Positions 7,152 through 14,729 of a stretch of DNA of 15,901 nucleotides are shown in pieces. A program made the translations under genes and the position numbers. The notes under the pieces are model-generated. The model was not told the origin of the DNA and ran no database searches. It saw nothing but the letters and a program-made list of their open reading frames with translations. Position 1 is the first letter of the stretch. Each line of letters begins with the position of its first letter. This DNA is from an uncultured Pseudoflavonifractor sp. (GTDB lineage: Bacteria > Bacillota_A > Clostridia > Oscillospirales > Oscillospiraceae), in contig CANPNN010000015.1 of NCBI GenBank assembly GCA_947575475.1, forward strand, positions 1 through 15,901, read 5' to 3'.

Positions 7152-8324
7152 GATCACCGGCCCTGTGGTATAATCCATGCCACAGGGCTTTATTTTGTCA
7201 AAACAAAGCCCAAACAGGTCCGTTCCCCTGCATTCCAGCGCAAAAAGGGCCTGGGCGTCCTCTCTCATATCCCGAATATGCGCGGCTTTCGTAAGGACGG
7301 GAAGCGTCGCCGCCCTTTTCATCTCCCGGAGCATCCCTTTTCCCCGACTATTCATTCCCAACACCCGGAGATAGGCAGGACCACCGACCGGACGATCCGT
7401 CTCCCTCAGACCCAGAAAGGCCCACAACGCCAGGCGGCGGATCCGGGCATGGGCATATCGGCGGGTTTTACTGAGGGCATAAAACTCCTCCAGACTCCCT
7501 GCCCTTGCCGCCGCTTTCACCAGTCGGGCAGGCAATCCCTCCGCCGCTCCGCTGTCCGGAAGGATGGAAAAGTCCTTCTCCTCCATTCTGCGCAGAAGAG
7601 CGAGGAAGGCGCGCTCCACATTCTTCATCCTGGCAATACCTGCTTCTTTTAGCAATCCCAAGTCCCTTTCTTCCATCCAGGGAAGTGGTTCCTTCCCTCC
7701 GCGCAAAATCTCCCGCACATGGGAAGCGGAAGCAAAGCCTTCCTCCGGACAGGCACAATCGTGGAAGGCCCCCCGCCTCATGATCGCTACCGCAGTCAAT
7801 CCTTTCTCCGCCGCCCGCAGATACTCTACTCCCAAGCTGTCATTGGCCCCTTGCAGGGTCTTTGCCTGTGCGCCTAACGTCCGCAGTGCAGCCTTTTGAC
7901 GGGCTTCCGCAAAGGAACCGCCCTTGTCAAGCTCGTCCCGGAGAGCTTTCTTATAAGCTTCTCCATCCAGTCCCTCCGCCACCCTTCGAAGATCCTCCAA
8001 GCGTCCGCTCTCACTGCCAAAGGAGAGAGTTTCCACGATCCCCGTGGCCTTCAAGACCGTCACTGCCCCCCGGGCAAACCCCTCCGCCGAGGAGATGGCC
8101 CAGGGCAGAGGCAGCTCCAGCACCAGGTCTGCTCCTCCCTGCAGTGCCATGGCAGCCCGGGTCCATTTATCCGTAATGGCGCATTCCCCCCGCTGGACCC
8201 AGCTGCCAGACATAACGCAGACAACACCCCTATCCTCCCCCAGCAGTCGTCGGGTCTCTGCTATGTGATAGGCGTGACCTGTATGAAAAGGATTGTATTC
8301 TGCAACGATACCAACGGCGCCCAT
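7146..8324 (-). CDS. tmcAL: tRNA(Met) cytidine acetate ligase (TmcAL, YlbM family)
   Basis: The 392-residue protein opens with MGAVGIVAEYNPFHTGH, the nucleotidyltransferase-fold start with HTGH at 14-17. Other family blocks are SGSWVQRGE (39-47, usually GNFVQRGE), DLVLELP (66-72) and FGSESG (102-107). TmcAL activates acetate with ATP and transfers acetyl to N4 of the wobble cytidine of elongator tRNA-Met. Length is slightly below the B. subtilis protein (about 415). AGGAGG lies 7 bases before ATG 8324-8322. The stop codon overlaps the convergent TVP38-like gene by 6 bases. It is divergent from ackA, whose product also acts on acetate; the adjacency is suggestive but not proof of a link. Its own promoter could not be resolved in 8325-8488. 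Confidence 0.95.
   Translation of the reverse strand: MGAVGIVAEYNPFHTGHAYHIAETRRLLGEDRGVVCVMSGSWVQRGECAITDKWTRAAMALQGGADLVLELPLPWAISSAEGFARGAVTVLKATGIVETLSFGSESGRLEDLRRVAEGLDGEAYKKALRDELDKGGSFAEARQKAALRTLGAQAKTLQGANDSLGVEYLRAAEKGLTAVAIMRRGAFHDCACPEEGFASASHVREILRGGKEPLPWMEERDLGLLKEAGIARMKNVERAFLALLRRMEEKDFSILPDSGAAEGLPARLVKAAARAGSLEEFYALSKTRRYAHARIRRLALWAFLGLRETDRPVGGPAYLRVLGMNSRGKGMLREMKRAATLPVLTKAAHIRDMREDAQALFALECRGTDLFGLCFDKIKPCGMDYTTGPVIL
7160..7197 (+). terminator. Terminator of the TVP38-like gene, lying inside the tmcAL 3' coding end
   Basis: GCCCTGTGG (7160-7168), an 11-base loop, then CCACAGGGC (7180-7188) and TTTATTTTG. It starts 8 bases after the TVP38-like stop codon. The same bases encode the last residues of tmcAL on the minus strand. 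Confidence 0.85.
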
Positions 8325-8355
8325 AGAGTTCCTCCTGGCTTTTTGAAAAAAAGAG

Positions 8356-8384
8356 TTGTCCTTTTTCGGAAAAAGTTATACAAT
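8356..8384 (+). promoter_or_regulatory. Probable sigma-A promoter of ackA
   Basis: TTGTCC (8356-8361), a 17-base spacer, then TACAAT (8379-8384). Initiation near 8391 would leave a leader of about 98 bases. The leader has only a small GGCAA-GCG-TTGCC hairpin (8447-8459), not a recognisable riboswitch. Confidence 0.6.
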
Positions 8385-8488
8385 AAGAATATCGTAAAAC
8401 TTTACCATCTTGTCTATGAAGGAATGTAGCACGTTTTTGCTCCAAAGGCAAGCGTTGCCGCTTAAATTACGGAAGGAGAAGTTCCCCT

Positions 8489-9682
8489 ATGAAGATCCTT
8501 GTTATCAATGCAGGCAGTTCCTCCCTCAAGTATCAGCTTATGGATTCTATCAGCCATGACGTTTTGGCTAAGGGCCTGTGTGAGCGTATCGGTATTGACG
8601 GCCGTCTGACCCACAAAGTCCCCGGTAAGGAGGACTATAAGGCCGACATCCCCATGCCCACCCACGGAGAGGCCATTCAGTCCGTGCTGGACGCTTTAGT
8701 CTCCCCTGAGCAAGGCGTTATCTCCGACATAAAGGAGATCGACGCGGTGGGCCACCGGGTCCTCCACGGCGGTATGGCCTTTACCGAAAGCTGCATCGTA
8801 GATGACGCCTGCATTGCCGCCATCAAAGAATGTATCCCCCTGGGCCCTCTTCACAACCCCGCCAACCTCATGGGGATCGAGGCCTGCCAGAGAGTGATGG
8901 CCGGCACTCCCCAGGTGGCTGTATTCGATACGGCTTTCCACATGACCATGCCGGAAAAGGCGTATACCTACGCCATTCCCTATGAGTATTATGAGAAGGA
9001 CAAGGTCCGCCGCTATGGTTTCCACGGTACCTCTCACCGCTATGTATCCGCTCGGGCAGCCGATATGCTGGGCAAGCCCGCAAAAGATCTGAAGATCATT
9101 ACCTGCCATCTGGGCAATGGCTCCTCTCTGGCGGCGGTGAAGGGCGGCAAGTGCATGGACACCACCATGGGCCTTGGCCCTCTGGCCGGCTTCCCCATGG
9201 GCACCCGCTCCGGCGATATTGACGCCACTATCATGGAGTACCTCATGGGCCGGTATGGCTATGACATCAAGGAGATGCTGAACATCCTCAACAAGAAGTC
9301 CGGTGTGCTGGGCATCTCCGGGGTGTCCTCCGACTTCCGGGACATCGGCGCCGCCGCCGAGGCGGGCAATCACCGCGCTCAGCTGGCTCTGGACGTATTC
9401 TATTACAGCGTGAAGAAGTACGTCGGCGCTTACGCCGCCGCCATGGGCGGGGTGGACGCTATCGTCTTCACCGCCGGCGTAGGGGAAAACGACGCTGCCG
9501 CCCGGATGGCCATCGCCTCAGGGCTGGAGTACATGGGTGTGAAGATGGACGAGGACGCCAACAATGTCCGGGGCAAGGAGGCGGTCATCTCCGCTCCCGA
9601 CTCCAAGGTCCAGGTCCTGCTCATCCCCACCAACGAAGAACTCATGATCGCCATGGACACCGCCGAACTGGTCGGGAAATAA
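8489..9682 (+). CDS. ackA: Acetate kinase
   Basis: The 397-residue length is typical of the family. It interconverts acetate plus ATP with acetyl phosphate plus ADP, the ATP-yielding last step of acetate fermentation, in the cytoplasm. Both ASKHA signatures are visible: NAGSSSLK at 7-14 and the GFHGTSHRYVS block at 177-187. Active-site residues expected from the archaeal enzyme are present: N7, R90 (GHRVLHGG), D147, H179, N210 (HLGNGSS), R240 (GTRSGDID) and E383 (TNEEL). AAGGAG sits about 10 bases before the ATG. No phosphotransacetylase gene is adjacent, so pta, if present, is elsewhere. A strong terminator follows. Confidence 0.98.
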   Translation: MKILVINAGSSSLKYQLMDSISHDVLAKGLCERIGIDGRLTHKVPGKEDYKADIPMPTHGEAIQSVLDALVSPEQGVISDIKEIDAVGHRVLHGGMAFTESCIVDDACIAAIKECIPLGPLHNPANLMGIEACQRVMAGTPQVAVFDTAFHMTMPEKAYTYAIPYEYYEKDKVRRYGFHGTSHRYVSARAADMLGKPAKDLKIITCHLGNGSSLAAVKGGKCMDTTMGLGPLAGFPMGTRSGDIDATIMEYLMGRYGYDIKEMLNILNKKSGVLGISGVSSDFRDIGAAAEAGNHRAQLALDVFYYSVKKYVGAYAAAMGGVDAIVFTAGVGENDAAARMAIASGLEYMGVKMDEDANNVRGKEAVISAPDSKVQVLLIPTNEELMIAMDTAELVGK

Positions 9683-9692
9683 ACCCATTTGC

Positions 9693-9727
9693 AAAAGGCC
9701 CCATCCGCCTGGATGGGGGCCTTTTTT
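9693..9727. terminator. Bidirectional terminator shared by ackA and the lytTR-DUF3021 operon
   Basis: AAAAGGCCCCATCC (9693-9706), loop GCCT, then GGATGGGGGCC (9711-9721) and TTTTTT (9722-9727). There is one bulged G. On the minus strand the same stem ends in GGCCTTTTGC, so it can also stop the opposing transcript, which ends at 9734. Confidence 0.9.
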
Positions 9728-9733
9728 CTCCGT

Positions 9734-10159
9734 TTATCCCCTTTCCCCTACCTGCCGGTTCATCCGCTCCACATTGGTCTTGACCCCCCGGTAGATAAAC
9801 AGCCAGATGAGGGCGTAGCCCGTGAAGAAGATCACGGTAAACGCCAGAATGGGAGTCTGGGCATACTTGAGCCAGCCGTTGAAGAGATAAATCAGGATAT
9901 AGTCGGCGTACAGCACCAGGGCGTGGATCAGGGTGGCGGCCATGAGGCTCAGCCGCTCTGCCCGGTAGACCACCGGGATGCCTCCGGCGATAAAGGCCAG
10001 GACCGTTACGGTGAGGATTCCACGAACCACCTCCTCCACGGAGAGGGAGGAGATGACGCCATACCGCTCCAGGAAATAGTAGACCACGGCCAAAATAACA
10101 GGACCTCCCGCCGCCACCATCAGACCTTTTTTGAAAAACTCTTTTACCAAAGGCTTCAT
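9734..10159 (-). CDS. DUF3021 family four-helix membrane protein
   Basis: The 141-residue protein has four hydrophobic segments (about 12-30, 45-64, 71-93, 103-124) and a short charged tail. This matches the DUF3021 family, which is commonly encoded right after a LytTR regulator. Its ATG overlaps the TGA of the lytTR gene (ATGA at 10159-10156), so the two are translationally coupled. In related LytTR regulatory systems such as streptococcal HdrRM and BrsRM, the membrane partner restrains the DNA-binding protein. The same role here is inferred from arrangement, not shown. No catalytic residues are evident. Confidence 0.85.
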   Translation of the reverse strand: MKPLVKEFFKKGLMVAAGGPVILAVVYYFLERYGVISSLSVEEVVRGILTVTVLAFIAGGIPVVYRAERLSLMAATLIHALVLYADYILIYLFNGWLKYAQTPILAFTVIFFTGYALIWLFIYRGVKTNVERMNRQVGERG

Positions 10160-10596
10160 TTGATACCCATCCTTTCCTTAATGGCCCGAAAACACCGCCG
10201 GGACACATAGTCCTGATAGCCGCATTGGAACGTCACGTCCACCGCCCCATTGAAGGCGGCGGTAAACCGCTCGATCCGGTCCCGGTTGGCAATGGCGGAC
10301 TTATTGATGCGAAAGAAGCTGTCCGGCAGGAGCTTTTCCACCTCGTAAAGCCGGGCCTTCAAAAGATACCTCTCCCCCCGGCTGTCAATGGCGTAGGTCC
10401 TATCCTCCTGGACCAGGATACACTCAATGTCCCGAAAGAGCAGCTCCCTCCACTCCTCCTCCCGGTAGCCGATGATCCGGTCCGCCTCCCGCCCCAGGAC
10501 CAAAGCCTCCAGGCTGTCAACAAACTCCGTATGCCGGTGGACTACGGCCAGGACCTCCTCCTCCCCGTCCGGGTCGATCTGTATGCGGAATCTCAT
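10156..10596 (-). CDS. LytTR-family DNA-binding transcriptional regulator
   Basis: The 146-residue protein starts at ATG 10596-10594, preceded by AAAGGAGG at 7 bases and a TATAAT further up. The longer frame beginning at 10674 would start upstream of the promoter and is rejected. The N-terminal part (1-45) is short and has no receiver domain, so this is a stand-alone LytTR protein rather than a two-component response regulator. The LytTR DNA-binding domain covers about 45-145, with FFRINKSAIANRDRI (94-108) and YVSRRCFRAIKERMGI (130-145) as family blocks. It should bind paired 9-bp repeats; a matching site lies just upstream (10657-10686). It is coupled to DUF3021. Confidence 0.93.
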   Translation of the reverse strand: MRFRIQIDPDGEEEVLAVVHRHTEFVDSLEALVLGREADRIIGYREEEWRELLFRDIECILVQEDRTYAIDSRGERYLLKARLYEVEKLLPDSFFRINKSAIANRDRIERFTAAFNGAVDVTFQCGYQDYVSRRCFRAIKERMGIK

Positions 10597-10618
10597 GCGT
10601 CTTCCTCCTTTCGGGGCC

Positions 10619-10624
10619 ATTATA
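10619..10624 (-). promoter_or_regulatory. Extended -10 element of the lytTR-DUF3021 promoter
   Basis: On the minus strand TGCTATAAT gives a perfect -10 (10624-10619) with an upstream TG. At the 17-base position the -35 would be CCCCAT, which is far from consensus. That suggests a promoter needing an activator bound upstream. Confidence 0.65.
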
Positions 10625-10656
10625 GCATCTCCCGAAACAAAATGGGGGATTTCCCG

Positions 10657-10686
10657 GGCAACGGTCTGTTCCACGGGGTGAACGGC
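10657..10686 (-). promoter_or_regulatory. Tandem LytTR-type binding site upstream of lytTR
   Basis: On the minus strand GCCGTTCAC (10686-10678) and ACCGTTGCC (10665-10657) are 9-bp near-repeats sharing CCGTT, with starts exactly 21 bp apart. LytTR regulators bind such direct repeats on one helix face. The proximal copy ends about 10 bp upstream of the missing -35 of the lytTR promoter, a good place for autoactivation. Confidence 0.6.
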
Positions 10687-10719
10687 AAAAGCAGACCCCG
10701 GCCCATGACCGGGGTCTGC
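10687..10719 (-). terminator. Terminator of the RNHCP gene
   Basis: On the minus strand GCAGACCCCGG (10719-10709), a 7-base loop, and CCGGGGTCTGC (10701-10691) are followed by TTTT. It lies 12 bases after the stop codon and directly abuts the LytTR-type site of the next operon. Confidence 0.9.
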
Positions 10720-10731
10720 TCTCCGTTTTCT

Positions 10732-11142
10732 TCAATAGCCCAGCCCCTCCATCATCTCCCTCATCCGTTCGATGGGAAAGGGCGGCTGACCCAGAGGGCC
10801 TGCCGCGATGCTGAGGAGCTTAGCCGGGTTATCGTCCGCCGCCGTCCGGTTGGAGCTGAGCGCCCCGCAGCGGCGGCAACGGTGAATGACCGCCCACTCC
10901 CCTCCCCTGCGGACCCAGACGGCGATGGGGTCCATCAGCCCGCCGCAGTCGCTCTGCCGGTCCCCGGGCTCTATGCCCACATGGAGGCTCACAAGGCAAT
11001 TGGGACAGTGGTTGCGGTGTCCGCTGCCCGCCCCGTCAGGGAACACCGGGCGGCCACACTGCTTGCAGGTAAACATATCCTTGCAGGGATGGATCTTATA
11101 ATAGCCTTTTTCGTACTGTTTTCTCTTATTTTCCCGATTCAT
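10732..11142 (-). CDS. RNHCP-domain zinc-ribbon protein, function unknown
   Basis: The 136-residue protein starts at ATG 11142-11140, with AGGAGG about 8 bases upstream; an ATG at 11172 has no comparable site. It carries the name-giving RNHCPNC motif at 43-49. Cysteine pairs C26/C29 (CKQC), C46/C49 (CPNC) and C89/C92 (CRRC), plus a lone C66, look like two zinc ribbons or knuckles. RNHCP proteins are small and widespread in Firmicutes, but I know of no established function; nucleic-acid binding is a plausible guess. It has its own promoter, a structured leader of about 140 bases and its own terminator, so it is regulated apart from its neighbours. Confidence 0.85.
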   Translation of the reverse strand: MNRENKRKQYEKGYYKIHPCKDMFTCKQCGRPVFPDGAGSGHRNHCPNCLVSLHVGIEPGDRQSDCGGLMDPIAVWVRRGGEWAVIHRCRRCGALSSNRTAADDNPAKLLSIAAGPLGQPPFPIERMREMMEGLGY

Positions 11143-11175
11143 TTCAGTTTCCTCCTGAAGCTTGATGGTCATCTT

Positions 11176-11214
11176 CCGGGAGGAGTGCGGATCGGACCTA
11201 CGCAGACCTCCCGG
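11176..11214 (-). promoter_or_regulatory. Long hairpin in the 5' leader of the RNHCP gene
   Basis: CCGGGAGG (11176-11183) and CCTCCCGG (11207-11214) are perfect complements. Inside, TGCG (11186-11189) pairs with CGCA (11201-11204). It has no T run, so it is not a simple terminator. It lies between the possible leader-peptide ORF and the RNHCP ribosome site. Confidence 0.55.
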
Positions 11215-11253
11215 TCAGCGGCCAATCACCGAATCAAAGTATGCTGTCTTCAC
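11215..11253 (-). CDS. Possible 12-residue leader peptide in the RNHCP leader
   Basis: GTG (11253-11251) opens a 12-codon frame reading MKTAYFDSVIGR if GTG is read as Met, ending at TGA 11217-11215. GGAAAGGAG lies 9 bases before it, a better ribosome site than chance would usually supply. The stop codon falls immediately before the hairpin at 11176-11214, as in translation-coupled leaders. There is no run of one regulatory codon, so classic amino-acid attenuation is not evident. It may be fortuitous. Confidence 0.35.
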   Translation of the reverse strand: MKTAYFDSVIGR

Positions 11254-11287
11254 AAAACAAAACTCCTTTCCTTTTGAGTACAGCGGC

Positions 11288-11316
11288 AGTATATCACAGC
11301 TCTTGGCCTTTTTCAA
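11288..11316 (-). promoter_or_regulatory. Sigma-A promoter of the RNHCP gene
   Basis: Reading leftward, TTGAAA (11316-11311), a 17-base spacer, then TATACT (11293-11288). Initiation near 11281 gives a leader of roughly 140 bases to ATG 11142. Confidence 0.75.
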
Positions 11317-11329
11317 GTTTCAAGAGATG

Positions 11330-11362
11330 AAAAGAGGAGGGGTGACCTTGTCACCTCTCCTC
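11330..11362 (-). terminator. Terminator of gdhA
   Basis: On the minus strand GAGGAG-A-GGTGAC (11362-11350), loop AAG, and GTCACC-C-CTCCTC (11346-11334) are followed by TTTT. One A-C mismatch interrupts the 13-position stem. It separates gdhA from the RNHCP promoter immediately beyond. Confidence 0.85.
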
Positions 11363-11387
11363 TTCCCCTTTTCCCGTGTAATTCTCT

Positions 11388-12815
<1,428 letters not shown>

Positions 12816-12817
12816 TT

Positions 12818-12846
12818 ATTATACAATGGCCCAATGGAAAATGCAA
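12818..12846 (-). promoter_or_regulatory. Sigma-A promoter of gdhA
   Basis: Reading leftward, TTGCAT (12846-12841), a 17-base spacer, then perfect TATAAT (12823-12818). Initiation near 12811 leaves a leader of about 70 bases with no obvious riboswitch fold. Confidence 0.8.
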
Positions 12847-12913
12847 GAAAAACTTACTTAACTTGCAAATTTTATTATCCCCAACAATCCGCTTTCCCCT
12901 TCTACATCCGGGA

Positions 12914-12942
12914 TTGTGCATAGCGGCGAACTGTGGTACACT
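12914..12942 (+). promoter_or_regulatory. Probable sigma-A promoter of the FAD-dependent dehydrogenase gene
   Basis: TTGTGC (12914-12919), a 17-base spacer, then TACACT (12937-12942). Initiation near 12949 leaves only about a dozen bases before the start codon, which must hold the GGTGAT ribosome site. Confidence 0.55.
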
Positions 12943-12960
12943 ATCCGGTGGTGATAAGCT

Positions 12961-14589
12961 ATGATACGGATACAAAATTTATCCCTCCCCTTGGATTATG
13001 GGCCAGAGGAACTGAAACGCAGGGCTGCCAAAGCCCTGGGGGTATCCCGCTCCGCCCTTGGAGCGGTTCGGCTGCTGCGCCAATCGGTGGACGCCCGAAA
13101 AAAATCCGACGTACGGTATGTGTGTACCGTGGGGGTGGAGGTCCAGGAGGCTGCCGCGCTGGCAGCCCGGCTCCACAATGGGAATATCAGCCTTTGGGAA
13201 CCACAGCCCTATGTATTTCCCGGCGTGAAGCGGACCTCCCCCCTGCCCCCGGTGGTGGTGGGCATGGGTCCGGCGGGGCTTTTCTGCGCCCTGTTCCTGG
13301 CCCGGAACGGCCTGCCGCCCATCATCCTGGAGCGGGGCCGGAACGTAGACGAGCGGGCGGAGGATGTGGAATATTTCTGGAAGACCGGTTCCCTGTCCCG
13401 GACCTCCAACGTCCAATTTGGCGAGGGGGGCGCAGGCACCTTCTCCGACGGCAAGCTGAATACGGGGACCCATGACGGGCGCATCGGGGCCGTGCTGGAG
13501 GAGTTTGTCCGCCATGGGGCCCCGGAGGACATCCTTTGGCAGCAGAAGCCCCACGTGGGCACCGACGTGCTCCAGAGTGTGGTGAAGTCTATACGCGAGG
13601 AACTGCTCTCCCTGGGGGCGGAGGTCCGCTTTACGCATCAGCTCACCGGCCTGCGCATAGAGGGGGGACGCCTGACGGGGATCTATTTCGATACTGAACA
13701 GGGCCCGATGAGCGAGGCACTGGATTGCGATACTCTGGTCCTGGCTCCCGGCCACTCGGCCCGGGACACCTTTCAAATGCTGTATGAGGTGGGAGTGCCC
13801 ATGGAGAGCAAGCCCTTTGCCATCGGCTGCCGCATCGAGCATGAGCAGGCCGCCGTCTCAGAAGCCCAGTACGGCCCCGCCTGGCAGAAGCTGCCCCCGG
13901 CGGATTACAAGCTGGCCTGCCATCTGCCGGGCGGCCGAAGCGCCTTCACCTTCTGCGTCTGCCCCGGAGGGCAGGTGGTGGCCGCCGCCAGCGATTTCGG
14001 CCAGGTAGTCACCAACGGTATGAGTCTCCGGGCCCGGGATGGAGGCAACATTAATGGCGGCTTTCTGGTAGGGGTAGGCCCCGGAGATTTCGAGGGACAT
14101 GACCCCCTGGCCGGGGTCCGGTTCCAGGAGCAGTGGGAGCGAAGCGCCTGGGACCTGGGGACTGGAGGACTGCCCCCTATCTATGTCCCGGGCAAACCCG
14201 TTTTTCACGCCCCCACTCAACTGGTAGGAGACTTTCTGGCTGGACGGCCCTCTACTGGGTCCGGCAAGGTCCATCCCACCTATCGCCCCGGCGTGACGCC
14301 CGGTGATCTGGCAGACTGTCTGCCCACTTATGTGACGGATACTCTTCGCGCCGCTCTGCCTCTTTTTGACCGAAAGCTTCATGGCTTTGCCGATCCGGGA
14401 GCTGTGCTTACCGGCATTGAGACCCGATCCTCCTCCCCCGTCCGCATCCTTCGGGATGAATGCTTCCAATCCTCTCTCCGGGGCCTTTACCCCTGCGGCG
14501 AGGGGGCAGGTTATGCCGGAGGTATCACCTCCGCCGCTGTAGACGGCATTCGTGTGGCTGAGGCGGTGGCTGCCGGATCTAAAATTTAG
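12961..14589 (+). CDS. Uncharacterised NAD(P)/FAD-dependent dehydrogenase (COG2509 type)
   Basis: The 542-residue flavoprotein has an N-terminal region of about 90 residues with a ferredoxin-like pattern, then a FAD-binding Rossmann motif GMGPAG at 101-106, with E124 (LERG) placed to bind the FAD ribose. The block GEGGAGTFSDGKLNTG (154-169) and the C-terminal CGEGAGYAGGITSAAVDG are typical of the COG2509 family. No membrane segment or signal peptide is seen. It is a cytoplasmic oxidoreductase; the substrate is unknown to me. The start is supported by GGTGAT, complementary to the 3' end of 16S rRNA, five bases before ATG 12961. It is monocistronic, divergent from gdhA, and ends in a strong terminator. 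Confidence 0.9.
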   Translation: MIRIQNLSLPLDYGPEELKRRAAKALGVSRSALGAVRLLRQSVDARKKSDVRYVCTVGVEVQEAAALAARLHNGNISLWEPQPYVFPGVKRTSPLPPVVVGMGPAGLFCALFLARNGLPPIILERGRNVDERAEDVEYFWKTGSLSRTSNVQFGEGGAGTFSDGKLNTGTHDGRIGAVLEEFVRHGAPEDILWQQKPHVGTDVLQSVVKSIREELLSLGAEVRFTHQLTGLRIEGGRLTGIYFDTEQGPMSEALDCDTLVLAPGHSARDTFQMLYEVGVPMESKPFAIGCRIEHEQAAVSEAQYGPAWQKLPPADYKLACHLPGGRSAFTFCVCPGGQVVAAASDFGQVVTNGMSLRARDGGNINGGFLVGVGPGDFEGHDPLAGVRFQEQWERSAWDLGTGGLPPIYVPGKPVFHAPTQLVGDFLAGRPSTGSGKVHPTYRPGVTPGDLADCLPTYVTDTLRAALPLFDRKLHGFADPGAVLTGIETRSSSPVRILRDECFQSSLRGLYPCGEGAGYAGGITSAAVDGIRVAEAVAAGSKI

Positions 14590-14613
14590 GGGTATTTGAG
14601 TCAAATCTTGTAT

Positions 14614-14658
14614 AAAATCTCCTCTATGACCCAATATTAGGGATTAGAGGAGATTTTT
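14614..14658 (+). terminator. Terminator of the FAD-dependent dehydrogenase gene
   Basis: AAAATCTCCTCTA (14614-14626) and TAGAGGAGATTTT (14645-14657) are perfect 13-bp complements separated by 18 bases, followed by another T and TCTATCTC. The A/T tails allow termination in either direction. Just before it lies palindrome ATTTGAGTCAAAT (14594-14606). Confidence 0.85.
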
Positions 14659-14729
14659 CTATCTCTTTTCTCCTCAACATGATAGGCTTTACTCTCGAAT
14701 CCTGTCACAAAAGAAAGGAGAAAGAGAAT

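Noticed and set aside
8385..8488. Riboswitch in the ackA leader
   Set aside because: Only a 5-bp hairpin (GGCAA-GCG-TTGCC) is visible; no conserved riboswitch core or terminator/antiterminator pair is seen.
10597..10674. 26-codon N-terminal extension of the LytTR protein
   Set aside because: It would overlap the promoter and LytTR-type site; AAAGGAGG directly precedes ATG 10596.
14679..14720. TCTCGAATCCTGTC near 14693-14706 as a tRNA T-arm remnant marking an attachment site
   Set aside because: It resembles a TTCGAATCC T-loop, but no matching T stem, acceptor stem or CCA is present, so it cannot be supported.
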